Shown here one piece after another: positions 35,247 to 44,997 of a stretch of 64,000 bases of DNA; positions within the stretch are counted from its first letter, which is position 1, and every line of letters starts with the position of its first letter. A model generated the notes under the pieces. The model was not told the DNA's origin. It saw nothing but the letters and a program-made list of their open reading frames with translations, and did no database searches. This stretch comes from Drosophila persimilis. Its lineage: Eukaryota; Arthropoda; Insecta; Diptera; Drosophilidae. The DNA lies in assembly GCF_003286085.1 (NCBI RefSeq), contig NW_020825294.1:10624501-10688500 (forward strand), in the 5' to 3' direction. Position numbers and translations under genes: made by a program.

Positions 35247-35357
35247 TGACCTTTCGATACGAGCCGGCCTTGTCAACTGAGGAATCCAATGTGGAAGAAA
35301 CAACGTACCGTGTATCTTTTAGTACACAGACGTGGCCATATTTCAATAATGGATTTA
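35247..35357 (+). pseudogene. 3' relic of a fourth protease-homolog copy
   Basis: TTTCGATACGAGC..GTCAACTGAGGAATCCAATG..AACAACGTACCG..ACAGACGTGGCC..TTTCAATAATGGAT aligns with the last ~100 bases of the SPH genes (RYEQVGIVNWGIECG..PAVYTDV..PWIE). The conserved NWG codons now contain a stop (TGA) and the frame is shifted. The LINE fragment abuts it. Confidence 0.7.
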
Positions 35358-37620
35358 AAAACACATAATGATTTGTTGGCATCGCAGAAAGGAATCCATC
35401 AAGGTTAGGCGGTTGCCGGGATAGGGATACACTAATCTTTCCTCTCTGGTAATTGCGGTAGTCTTGTCAGGATTCCCGAGTGCCCAACCGTGGATGCTTT
35501 CCACAGTTTGGATTCTCTCATTCTGAGGGCGGAAAGTGTTGAGATTTACGGAGTGCGTAGCCCGCCATTTATGCATAGCTCTGCCATTCGTTGAGCTCTA
35601 ATAAGTCTGTTGAGACAAGTTCTTTTGTATGGGGCTGGCCACCTTACCACCACTCCATAGAGCAACGTTGGTCGTATGATAGCGGTGTATAGCCACCGAG
35701 CTATATAAGGGGTCATTCCCCATTTTAGTCCGATTGCTTTCCTGCATGTATAAAGGCCCACTGCGGCTTTCTTTACCCTATCCTCAGTTTCCAACCGTGC
35801 TCTCTGTCGAGGATCAGGCTAGTGCTTCCCCAAAGAGTTTTGGGGAAGTCAGTGCCGGATCTTTGTACCCGTGGGAGAAGACTCCTTCGTAAATAAGTTT
35901 GAGCCAATTAATGGCTTTTACTCCCGCGTGAATCAGTTGGGCAGGGATAGTGCCGTCTGGCCTCGCAGACTTGTATGGTTTAATCGCCAACGAAATGTTT
36001 TCCTGTCTTAGCAGGTTCAGGATAGCATTTGAGGCGATAGAATTAGGCGCGAAGTAGTTGGGTCTGTTTTCATCGCAGCCAGGGAAGTGAGTATTAAGGA
36101 GAAGATTTAGCGACTCAACGCTGGACGTAGTCCAGGACTGATCGGCGTTCTTCGGGTAGCCTAGGGTGGGTGTTGTGTTCGGGCGAACTCTGCGCAGGCG
36201 CGAAGCTTCTGAGTTGTTCTCGATTTCACTACAGAACTTACGCCAGGAGGCGCATTTGGCTTTCCTAAGTTCTTTGTTGTAGGTTGACAGACTGGCCTTG
36301 TATTCGGCCCAGTTTTGCTCAACGTTTTCAGCCTTAGCTTTATTGAATAGTCTCCGGGAGGCTTTCCGGAGTTCCCCCAGTTTCGGATTCCACCATTCAG
36401 GTTTGCTCCGGCCTCTGTTCTTGCGTCGGAGAAAATTTTAACAAGTCGAGTCGGGGCCTCCCGGGAAAACCCTCCTCAGGTGGAGACTCAGGGAGAACAC
36501 GACAAAGGTAGTCAAAGTACCGAATGAAGTTTGTCCGCCTGAGGTTCCGGAATTGAACTGGTTTCGGTAATGAAAAGGAGAATAGTAGAGTTTCCACGTA
36601 CCTGCGGTCCGAGAAAGAGGTCCAGGCCATTTAAGGATACAATGTTCCCCTGTATTTGATGAGAGGCAAGCGTGAGGTCTTCCTTGTGGTCATTCCTCCG
36701 GTTAAATAAGACTATCTGAGTGGTTTGTGTCATTGTTTCCCCACTGGCAGTGATGTGCGTTGGCGTCCCACTCCACAATTAGGCAGATGTCCTTGGCCGC
36801 ACATTCTGCGATTATAGCCCGGAGGGGAGCGTGTGGAGGGGTGTCAGGTAGGTTCTGACCCATGTCTGCGGTGCAGATCCCCAGTGAGCGCTCTTGGCCT
36901 TCGAGGCTCACTGCGGCGTGGTCTTCAAAGCTGAAATTTGGGAGCAAAAATAAGTGCTCTCTTTTTTTGCAAGAAAGCAGTTACGAATTTTACCTGCGGT
37001 TTCAGCTATGTATAGCTTATAGTCTGGAGTCCTCAGATCGGAGACCCTGTTTCCCAGGATCCAGGGCTCCTGAATGAGGACTATGTCTGCTCCACCCTTG
37101 GCTAGATGGAACAGTAGAACTGCGCATGCTGCATTACAATTGTGGAGGTTTATCTGCAGGAGCGTGGATGATATTCCTGATGCTCACCTCCACCATTGTG
37201 GTCTCTAGGTCGCTGTCGGGGGCTCCGGCTCCTCCCCGCCAACGATGGGGCTGAGACCCCTGGCTAGGTCGCTCTAGTCGGATCCGTAGTCGTCCAGGAT
37301 GTCGTCCGACACCATGGACGCCGTATCCAACGCCGGGTTGGCCTCCCCTTTCGGGATCTCCGGCAGCTTCAGGTCTGGCTCGACCTCCGCTTGCCTGCCC
37401 TTGCGATCGGCCTTCTAGGTGGATATGTTAATTTTCTTGTAGCCATAATCCACTACACCGTCCGTCTTTACAAGCAGCTCTAGGGACTCCTCATTAAGGA
37501 CGAGGATGATCTGGCCGTCCTCGGCGCCCCTGTCCATGACGCCGATAAGGGTCTTGCCCCTCGCCACCTCAGCGAACGAACGTTTGGTGAGTTGGGTTTT
37601 CATCAATCTGGTCACTCTTT
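35358..37620 (-). mobile_element. Decayed LOA/R1-like non-LTR retrotransposon
   Basis: On the minus strand, from 37615 downward: the end of ORF1 (FAEVARGKTLIGVMDRG..), then an apurinic-endonuclease domain (LQINLHNCNAACAVLLF, ADIVLIQEPWILGNRV near 37150-37000; LIVEWDANAHHCQWG near 36780), then scattered pieces, and the region after the reverse transcriptase (LYTCRKAIGLKWGMTPYIAR near 35740; LLYGVVVRWPA). Frameshifts and stops break every ORF, and most of the RT core is lost. The sequence style fits LOA-clade elements such as bilbo or TRIM of obscura-group flies; clade assignment is from memory. Inactive. Confidence 0.8.
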
Positions 37621-37881
37621 TTTAAAACATCTACTCATTTTATTCTACTCTCTTCTATTGAAGCATTTATTTTAACATACTGAAGTACCAATTCGATGAG
37701 CAACGAAGCTTCTGCTAAGAATAATTACAATTAAAAGGAAAACAACTCTGCCAGTGCACAGAAGTGACAGTCTCGTACATTGTGTTGCTATGCTATGAGC
37801 TCTGAGATAACCTCTCCTTGTCATATGCGTCATTCTTCTTCGGATCGAGGCCCTAAATATTCTAGCAGCAAAAGGAAATAC
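37621..37881. other. Spacer, nothing recognised
   Basis: AT-rich DNA between the LINE fragment and the short inverted-repeat element. Confidence 0.4.
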
Positions 37882-38041
37882 TCAGCCAGGCTCCGGTTTT
37901 CATAACCCGTTTTACCCCGACCTCAAATTTGGCTCGGAAAAAATTGGCCAGGGCAACGACAACAACACCTTAAAACGAAAACGAAACGTTTTGGCTGAAA
38001 ACGTAATCCGCAAAAGTAAGTGAAGAACGGAGCCTGCCTGA
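37882..38041. mobile_element. Short inverted-repeat element (shorter copy)
   Basis: About 160 bp with ends TCAGCCAGGCTCCGGTTTTC and, on the other strand, TCAGGCAGGCTCCGTTCTTC. Interior blocks match the 438-bp copy at 10987-11424 in reverse orientation. It has no coding capacity and appears to be an internally deleted member of the same family. Confidence 0.65.
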
Positions 38042-38139
38042 CTTTTTATGCTAGTTTACAGTGTTTGAAAGTGGTTAAAGAAATGAAAGATAAAAAAGAA
38101 CGGTCCAACTGTTGTTTAATAAATGGGCTATTATGCTAA

Positions 38140-39240
38140 TTAATACTTGTACTCGAAAAATTCAGGTGGCTTATCAGGATTGGCGTCATGAAAAACTCGC
38201 TCAATGATGTGATACTTGGCGTAGATGCCGGCGCCAGGGGGTAAAGTTGTAATATTGAGGGCCATTCCATGCATTAGTGAAAGCAGCTCCTCAAAGTCCA
38301 ATAATTCATTCTTTTGAATGGCTTCCCGTGTCAACTGTTCAATGGTATGGTCAAGACGCTGATCGGCGGCCACGGCGTCGACATTAACCGAGGGTGCACC
38401 TGGCAGAAGCACCAGCAGCAAACTCATGTTATCACGACTGCCTTTGTGCAGGCAAATGTCCAGCACACTATTGACGATTGATTTGATGTTAGCCGTCACG
38501 CAGAGACGCGATCTAATGAATGCGCAAACTCCCTCACTGCTCATAACGTCCCAAATGCCGTCGCAAGCAATCACCAAAAATTCATCAGTTGGCGAACGGT
38601 CGAGGACAGTCACATCTGGCTCTGGAGAGACGAGCTGGTCGCAGCTGGAGCGCGTGCTGTCGCTTTTGAAGTCGAAGTCCCCCAACGCACGAGAGACGGC
38701 CAGAGTCCCGTTCACTCGCTGTATCATCACACTCCCGCCAGCACGCACTATGCGTGCTCGTTCCAAGGGGAGATTCGGCTTGTGGTCCCAGGAGCTGAAC
38801 TCGGTTTGGCCGTTCCGGGAGAGAACAACACGCGAGTCGCCGCAGTTGGCGAGATAGATCTTGTCCGGCGATACAAATGCACATGTGACTGTGCTACCAC
38901 CTGACTTGTCGGGGCAAAGTCTGCGCATTTCATCGTCGATGTACAGGAAGGCGTCGTGTATTCCCGTAACGAACTGACCCCTTGCGAATTGCTCATTTGA
39001 AATGATGGTGCTCAATAGGTGCTCTGAGCAGTACGCTGATATGCGGCCTCCTGCGTGTCCGTCAAAGATCGCAAAGAATGACCAAAGGTCGAATGGCTTG
39101 CTCACGCGACACACAGCTGAGTGGGCATCCTCCATTTCCATTCTCCAACCCTGCATCGCAGACACACAGTACTGGAGTCCATTGCCACTCCCCATTTCAA
39201 TTTCCTTATCCGTTGAAGGCTTTTCCAAAAGGCCACCCAT
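38140..39240 (-). CDS. Intronless PP2C-family protein phosphatase (PPM1A/B-like)
   Basis: Mn/Mg-dependent Ser/Thr phosphatase, 366 residues, single exon, ATG at 39240. Domain order follows PPM1A: RMEMEDAH (residues 33-40), FDGHAG with Asp60, STVTCAFVS, GDSRVVLSRNG, WDHKP, GTLAVSRALGDFDFK, ACDGIWD (Asp227, Asp231) and GSRDNMS (Asp270), then the C-terminal helical region (~290-350) seen in PPM1A/B. All metal-binding aspartates are present, so it is probably active. The lack of introns inside a multi-exon family suggests an origin by retroposition from an alph-like gene; this is inference, and no poly(A) tract or target duplication was identified. It lies between the two inverted SPH arms. A possible 5'UTR splice acceptor (AACCTGCAG) precedes the ATG by about 30 bases. 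Confidence 0.9.
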   Translation of the reverse strand: MGGLLEKPSTDKEIEMGSGNGLQYCVSAMQGWRMEMEDAHSAVCRVSKPFDLWSFFAIFDGHAGGRISAYCSEHLLSTIISNEQFARGQFVTGIHDAFLYIDDEMRRLCPDKSGGSTVTCAFVSPDKIYLANCGDSRVVLSRNGQTEFSSWDHKPNLPLERARIVRAGGSVMIQRVNGTLAVSRALGDFDFKSDSTRSSCDQLVSPEPDVTVLDRSPTDEFLVIACDGIWDVMSSEGVCAFIRSRLCVTANIKSIVNSVLDICLHKGSRDNMSLLLVLLPGAPSVNVDAVAADQRLDHTIEQLTREAIQKNELLDFEELLSLMHGMALNITTLPPGAGIYAKYHIIERVFHDANPDKPPEFFEYKY

Positions 39241-39722
39241 CGCAATTGTTTTCCAACGAAGCGTCTACTGCAGGTTAATTTTTGGAATCAGGGTCAAAAT
39301 TTTTTAGACGATTTAGGCAACTGAAAGTCTCTAAAAAGAAGATGTGTGAATTTTATGAAGTTTATAATTTTGATCGACTAGAAAAAGGAACCAAATAATA
39401 TTATCGACATGCTGACATATAATGTGATTCCCATTTCACTTCAAAAAATATTACATTTTCTTCCCCCAGACTTACTGAATTATTCATCGGTGGTCTTCAT
39501 AGAGACGATTGGAATGGATTTTTAGGTTCTTCACCGATAACTTTCGTGGTCTTTTTTTCGTTTCTTACTCGAACTTAAGCATATACTGCTTGGAAGCTAG
39601 GGAAAATATTAATATTATTGTTATAAATTTCACTGGAAGTATGTACTTTATTTGAGAAAATATTCTGATACTAAACATGAAGCCAGCCAGACCAGCGGAA
39701 ATTTAATAAGTTGACTACATAA
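39241..39722. other. Spacer between PP2C gene and SPH3
   Basis: AT-rich DNA containing the 5' flank of the phosphatase gene and the 3' flank of SPH3. No repeat or gene recognised. Confidence 0.45.
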
Positions 39723-40799
39723 TCAAGGCTGACTATTCAGCTGCTGCTCAATCCACGGTTGAAACTGGGCCACATTCGTGTACGTAGCCGGTACTTTTTC
39801 CGTTCCACATTCTATGCCCCAGTTGACGATTCCGACCTGCTCGTATCGCGAGGTGTTATCGGCCAGGGGACAGAACAACGCGGAGCCGCCATCGCCCTGG
39901 CAGGCATCCTTACCCTTCTCTCCACCTGCGCAAACGAAGCTAGGGGCCAAGACGAAGGATCTGCCCAGGCGGGTCTGCCTCAACTGATTCTGGCACGTAT
40001 CCCTGTCCACGATGGGCAGCTCAATTTTCTTCAGTATGCTCGAATAGTCAACATCCGGGTATGCTTTTTTCCCCCAACCGGCGACAAAGCAGCGCGCTTC
40101 AATGGACCTCTCCGCGGTGGCCAAACAAATGGGCCTGATGTGTGCTGTCCTGGGGAGCGGGCTCTCAAAGAAGAGGAGTGCCAGGTTGTTGGATCCAGTT
40201 TTCACATCGAAGTTCTCATGCTTCACAACCCTCGAAACTTGGCGCTCTTCATGCGGAGTGCTCTCCTCCGTGCTTGACAAGTCCCAATCGCCAGCTCTGA
40301 CTACAATATCGGCTTCTGACTTATCCGCCAGAAGGTGAGCTGCCATGAGGACAGCATTCTGGCTAACCAGAGACCCACCGCCGAAGTATTGACCTTTATG
40401 GAAGAGAGCAATCGTCCAGGGGAATTCTGCAAACTTCGCCTGATCCTCAGATGCATTGGCGTTCGCCTCCAGTCCGATTGGATTACTCATGCCACATAGG
40501 TCTTCAGCATCCGAAGGTCCTTCAGTCACATCAACTGACTCGTCCTGTGCAAGTAGAATCAATCAATGGGATGCAAGTGAATGTACGCATCAAATATTCT
40601 CCTAAGTACTTACCACCTGCGAAATGTCGCAGCAAACTTCTGAGGCTTGGCACACGGCCGATCGGTACTGTCCCATTTGAGCTAAGCAGCGGTCTTTAGA
40701 GACACACATTTGCTGATCGCCACAAGGAGTGACAGGATCGCCTCGCCCCAGTAGAGCGCAGCTCAAAAGAATAGCTCCGAGTGCCCACTGTTTCGACAT
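39723..40799 (-). CDS. CLIP-domain serine protease homolog, copy 3 (inverted, catalytically dead)
   Basis: Minus-strand exons 40799-40614 and 40544-39723 (donor GTAAGT, acceptor TTGCACAG) give 335 residues. Signal peptide, clip-like cysteine knot and protease-fold domain are as in copies 1 and 2. His is kept (MAAH); Asp is replaced by Asn (SNNLALL) and Ser by Gly (GDGGSAL). It resembles copy 2 most. The last codons (LNSQP) differ because the duplication breakpoint falls just inside the 3' end of the gene, so a new stop codon was captured from flanking DNA. The promoter was duplicated with the gene, so expression like copy 2 is plausible. Confidence 0.9.
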
Positions 40800-40852
40800 G
40801 GTTTGTTTGAGAATAGATAGCTTGTACTAAATTCCCAGTGGCTACGATGGTG

Positions 40853-40860
40853 TATTTATA
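40853..40860 (-). promoter_or_regulatory. TATA box of SPH3
   Basis: TATAAATA on the minus strand, with GATAACGG just upstream and the same initiator-like TTTAGTAC downstream as in SPH2. Confidence 0.7.
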
Positions 40861-41038
40861 TGCGGGCCGTTATCAGTTCGAAGCTTAAAAATCTTAAAAC
40901 TCAACTTCAACCTCAACCTAGACCTGACCTACGGAATAATACGAAACAATTCTGGAATCTGTTTCAAAGAAAAGTATGGCAATTCTTGAAACCATTGGAA
41001 TTCCGAGAATGTATAGCATATGACAACCACACATTATT

Positions 41039-42127
41039 TTTTATACCCGATACTCAAAATGAGTAATGGGGTATATTAGATTTGTGGTAAAAGTGGATGT
41101 GTGTAACGTCCAGAAGGAATCGTTTCCGACCCCATAAAGTACATATATTTTTGATCAGCATCAATAGCCGAGTCGATTGAGCCCTGTCTGTCTGTCCGTC
41201 TGTCCGTCCGTCCGTCCGTCCGTCCGTTCGTCTGTCTGTACGCCCCCTTCAGCGCCTAGTGCTCAAAGACTATAAGAGCTAGAGCAACGATGTTTTGGAT
41301 CCAGACTTCTGTGATATGTCACTGCTACAAAAATATTTCAAAACTTCGCCCCCACAAAGGACGAAAATCTGTGGCATCCACATTTTTAAAGATACGATAA
41401 AACCAAAATCGCAGAATCGTAGAGGATGACTATATGTTCTAGATCGTAAAATCTCAATCAGATCGTATAATTATTATAGCCAGAATGAAGAAAACAATTT
41501 CATTCTTTCTCGCTCTGTCTCTCTCTAACACACAGGTTTCATGGTCGGTTTTGCCAATTGCAAAATATGAGTTCAAGGATCTCAGAACCTATAAAAGCCA
41601 GAGTAACCAAATTTGGTATCCACACTCCTGTGATATCGGACCTTGACCGTTTCGTGTCCAAATTTCGCCACACCCCCTTCCGCCCCCGCAAAGAACGAAA
41701 ATCTGGGGCATCCACAAATCTCAGAGACTATTAAGGCTAGAGTAACCAAATTTGGTATCCGCACTTCTGTTAGATCTCACTATGAAACGTATATCTCAGA
41801 ATTTCGCCCCACCTCCTTTCGCCCACATAAAGGACGAAAATCTGTTGCATCCAAAATATTGCAGATTAGAGAAAACTAAAAACGCAGAAACACAGATAAT
41901 GACCATATCTATCAAGTTGCTGAATCTGGATCAGATCAGATCATTTTTATAGCCAAAAGCAACAAATCAATTTGCAGTGGCTACGCAGCGCCCGACGTCA
42001 CGCTCAGACTGATTTTCTGTCTCTCTCGCACGCAGCGGCGTCTGCCGGAGGAGAGCCATACTGACTTAGTATCGGGTATAAATGTAGAGTTGCGGTGTCC
42101 GCAGCAACTCACAACGTTCCCCCTCGT
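41039..42127 (+). mobile_element. DINE-1/Helentron-type non-autonomous element
   Basis: Left subterminal repeat TTATACCCGATACT (41041-41054) and its exact complement AGTATCGGGTATAA (42068-42081). A (GTCY)n microsatellite lies near 41186-41240, and beyond the right repeat is a hairpin GAGTTGC..GCAACTC (42088-42111). Subterminal inverted repeats, a GTCY microsatellite and a 3' terminal stem-loop are the layout of Helentron-associated INE/DINE-1/SGM elements. The internal unit ATAAAGGACGAAAATCTG..GCATCCA recurs several times. No ORF. Exact ends are inferred from the break in homology with arm A. Confidence 0.75.
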
Positions 42128-42455
42128 TTGAATAACCTCTCTGATGTTTGTCTCCTGCCTTCTGATCATTCTTTCTGAATTTATTATTGAACAAATCATT
42201 ATTGAAGAAACACATCTAAAAACTCCTGAGGTATGGTGTCGAAGGTGTGCTTGAACCATTTTTTCTATGTTACGATCAATCAACTTCCTATTCGTCGCAT
42301 GTCTCGCCGTTAGTAATTATTGCCAGTGGTTTAAATAGTATGTAACTATGTAACCTCGCTCATAAGACATGATACCGGGGCCTTCCATATTTTTGATTGG
42401 TTGAAATTTTGCGGTAAAATGTCCAAATGTACCGCGATAGTTAAATTACCACACT

Positions 42456-42930
42456 GTAAGGGCAACCTCTAGTCCTGCGGCAGCTTCCTGCCCCGCTCGA
42501 ACCGTAAGCCCGCACGGAGCGTCAGGAACATTCTTGGACACCGATGCGCGGCGGAGGAGAGAACAGTGAGTTTAAGGTCGAGAGTCGGTCAAATCGTACC
42601 GCGCAGGAGAGCAGGAGAGTAAAGAGCCTGCGAGGAGAGAAAAAAATCAAGACGTTGAAGGCAATTGGTAACAAGTTACGAGTCGGGGGTATCAGCCTTC
42701 GGTGAGTGATAACGGCCCCGCCGTTACCGATCTACTCCCCCGCGATCTACCTCCACAACGGAGCAGTCCTATCTTCATCAGAACGCAGGGCTGGTCCCTC
42801 CGACCGAAGGAAGAATCGAAAGTTTCGGGTTGATTAGATTATAAAGACTCATTAGTCAGCATTTTATCTAGTTGTCTGGTCAACGTGGAGTGAATAAACC
42901 CTCAGCGTAATTCGTTAAAATTGTTACATA
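42456..42930 (+). mobile_element. LTR-like repeat, possible solo LTR
   Basis: About 475 bp beginning TGTAAGGGCAACC and ending AAAATTGTTACA, so the ends are TGTAA..TTACA. A polyadenylation signal AATAAA lies at 42893, near the 3' end, as in LTRs. No target-site duplication is obvious (CACAC before, TAGAC after). Part of it (42488-42620) also occurs in arm A. It may be a gypsy-type solo LTR or a fragment. Confidence 0.4.
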
Positions 42931-42975
42931 GACTACTATGAGACTACTATTAGAACTATTAGACTACTATTCAAA

Positions 42976-43260
42976 ACCATCGAAGAATGGGATTCGGTCA
43001 ATCTTTATCTTTTTAAAAGCAATATCGATCGTATACTGTAACTCGGGTAGGGACTGGCCCATATGGGGTCCGCATACTTGGCACTCAACTGAAGAACCCA
43101 TTACACATCAAATCTGATATACAGGGGAGCCTAATAATCAGTACGGAAAGGAGCACTGCCATGACATGGGGTACAGAAGGTCCATCAAAAATTACAATGT
43201 ATTGAATGACAGAGTCTGCGCAACGAATTTGCCCTATCTTTGTGAGGTACCCCAGCCGAA
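42976..43260 (+). pseudogene. C-type lectin domain fragment, broken
   Basis: Carbohydrate-recognition-domain remnant. One frame reads TIEEWDSVNLYLFKSNIDR (42976-43032); after a shift, another reads YCNSGRDWPIWGPHTW.. then GEPNNQYGKEHCHDMGYRR and VCATNLPYLCE (to 43246). The EPNN sugar-binding motif and the paired Cys of the domain's C-terminal half are recognisable. A TGA at 43115 stands where the family usually has Trp just before the GEPNN loop. The N-terminal half and signal peptide are missing; the LTR-like repeat abuts the 5' side. It is not functional as it stands. Confidence 0.75.
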
Positions 43261-43361
43261 GAAAGTCTTATTTATTGTATGGCAAAGTATGAGAAGAAAA
43301 TTCCTTTGGGGGATAGCTAAGGCAGAAATTGATTGAAGTAAATGTCCTCCTTAACTTATTC
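43261..43361. other. Short flank before the BEL/Pao insertion
   Basis: Continues the open frame after the lectin remnant to a stop near 43335. Nothing else recognised. Confidence 0.4.
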
Positions 43362-43366
43362 GAGTC
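43362..43366. repeat. Target-site duplication, left (GAGTC)
   Basis: GAGTC directly before the 5' LTR, repeated directly after the 3' LTR at 51888-51892. Five bases is the usual size for BEL/Pao integration. Confidence 0.9.
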
Positions 43367-43733
43367 TGTTCAGGCCAGCAATGGACAGTTTCCGGGCACT
43401 GTGCCGGCTCCGCGCGCCTCGGTCCCGGCTCGCGCTCGCGCGCTCGGAGGGGCGCTCGGATCCACAATCCACGATCCACACGGCGCTCACGGCAGCACAA
43501 AGGCAGCATAAAACATAGAGCATAAGGCATAGAGAGTTAGTGACGTTTTCACCCCCGCTTCAACCTGTCGACATACCGCGCGAATACCGAATCAATACCT
43601 GAACAATATATATATACATATACACACAACGAAACCCATCGGCCTTTCCTTTCTGTGGCGACTGCTAGGAGGGTTACTGGAACATACACCTCGCCGTTGG
43701 ATAATCGATCCTCGATCCGCCCCACTACAGACA
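43367..43733 (+). repeat. 5' LTR (367 bp)
   Basis: Starts TGTTCAGGCC and ends CTACAGACA, so it has TG..CA ends. A GC-rich CpG block (43415-43460) and AACATAGAGCATAAGGC repeats precede an A/T-rich TATATATATACATATACAC stretch. It matches the 3' LTR throughout. Confidence 0.95.
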
Positions 43734-43734
43734 T

Positions 43735-43752
43735 TGGTCCTTCGAGCCGGAT
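43735..43752 (+). other. Primer-binding site, tRNA-Tyr
   Basis: TGGTCCTTCGAGCCGGAT, one base after the 5' LTR, is the exact complement of the 3' end of the eukaryotic tRNA-Tyr I remember (..AUCCGGCUCGAAGGACCA). It would prime minus-strand DNA synthesis. Confidence 0.8.
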
Positions 43753-44997
43753 CTTCGCCTTCCCCATAAGGAGAAGCTCACCCCAGCCAGCATCGGCGGA
43801 TCGCTCCAAGTGTAAGATAAGTACAACCCTTCGATTGTGCCCAACACCAGTGCAGTGATTTTGTGCGAGTTTCCCATCCCAGTCCGAGTGCCCGCGGCAT
43901 ACATATGTACATATGTATATGCCTTTCTCGCTCTAGCTCCAAATTAAACCATACTTCGTTCTGCCAACGGTTGTGGCCTCCTATTTCTCCAAAGGTTTAA
44001 TTTGATCCGAGCTAGCTCCTGCGTTCCTCCTCCGATCCAGTGCCCACATTAATATATACATAGCTGTCTGTAAATCATATTCCTACCGCTCCCAGCTACC
44101 AGCTGAGCTTTCGCTGCTGACAACTGCACATGCACACCAACATACATACATATGTACATATGTATGTGTAAGCAACGCAATCCAAGCGGCTGGCAACAAA
44201 CAAAAAGACATATTCTTGCAATTAATTTGGTGTTCATTCCGTGCATGCTCAACGGGTTACAGTTCTTTCGTTTGTTTTAAAGAATATAGAATCACAAATC
44301 ACAACCAATCTTTATTTAACTCATTATATTGCCAATAAAAATAAAACACGACTCCATACATATCATCTTACATATGCGCACGCATTTTCAACTAACAACT
44401 CTTGCACATCTGTATATACATACATATATTGTATTACCTCATAAAACGGTTACTCCGTTTTTTTTTTACCCGTTGTTTCAATCTCGTCAAAAGGGAGGGT
44501 CGTTAATCCAAGCCACGGTACCTAGCACTTACACCCATACACACACACACATACAAGCAACAGCAGCGACGCAGTCTGTTCATTTTTCCTTTCGCTTTCG
44601 CTTCTCCACCGTTTGCTTGCGTTGTTGTTGGTGGGAGAATATTTTTCGGTGCCGCGCTTGACCGTAACGGAACGCCAAGTGACGCGCTACCCTGCTTTTC
44701 AAGGGTATATTGTTTTGAACACTAGTTTTGTAACCGACTCTATATAGGGGGACCTTGTGCATCAATATCATTGCTCATCCATTAGTCGCTCTTGGTTGGA
44801 CATTTTTTTTTGTATTTGATCGTAGTATTTTATATTTATATTCCGGCCACGGAGCCCGACTTCTACTATATAAATACTCGCGATAAATTCCGCCAAGGCC
44901 ACATATCCACGGTTCGTCGTTCAAAACTTCCACTTCTCCATTCCGCTCACCTGCTTTGCGACTCTGATACGCGTTATCGCAAATCCATCAGCCAACC
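43753..44997 (+). other. Long 5' leader of the retrotransposon
   Basis: About 1.25 kb between primer site and gag, containing several short upstream ATGs and palindromic ACATATGTACATATGTAT runs near 43906 and 44150. No long ORF. It probably carries packaging and translation-control signals; internal initiation or splicing would be needed to reach the gag ATG. Speculative. Confidence 0.5.

Larger units (their letters stand above)
39737..42620 (-). repeat. Inverted duplication, arm B (contains SPH3)
   Basis: Reverse-complement partner of 32880-34945. It holds SPH3, its promoter, a Helentron-type insertion (41039-42127) that splits the shared upstream segment, then the matching segments 42128-42330 and 42488-42620. 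The region between the arms contains the SPH relic, the LINE, a short inverted-repeat element and PP2C. Confidence 0.8.
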
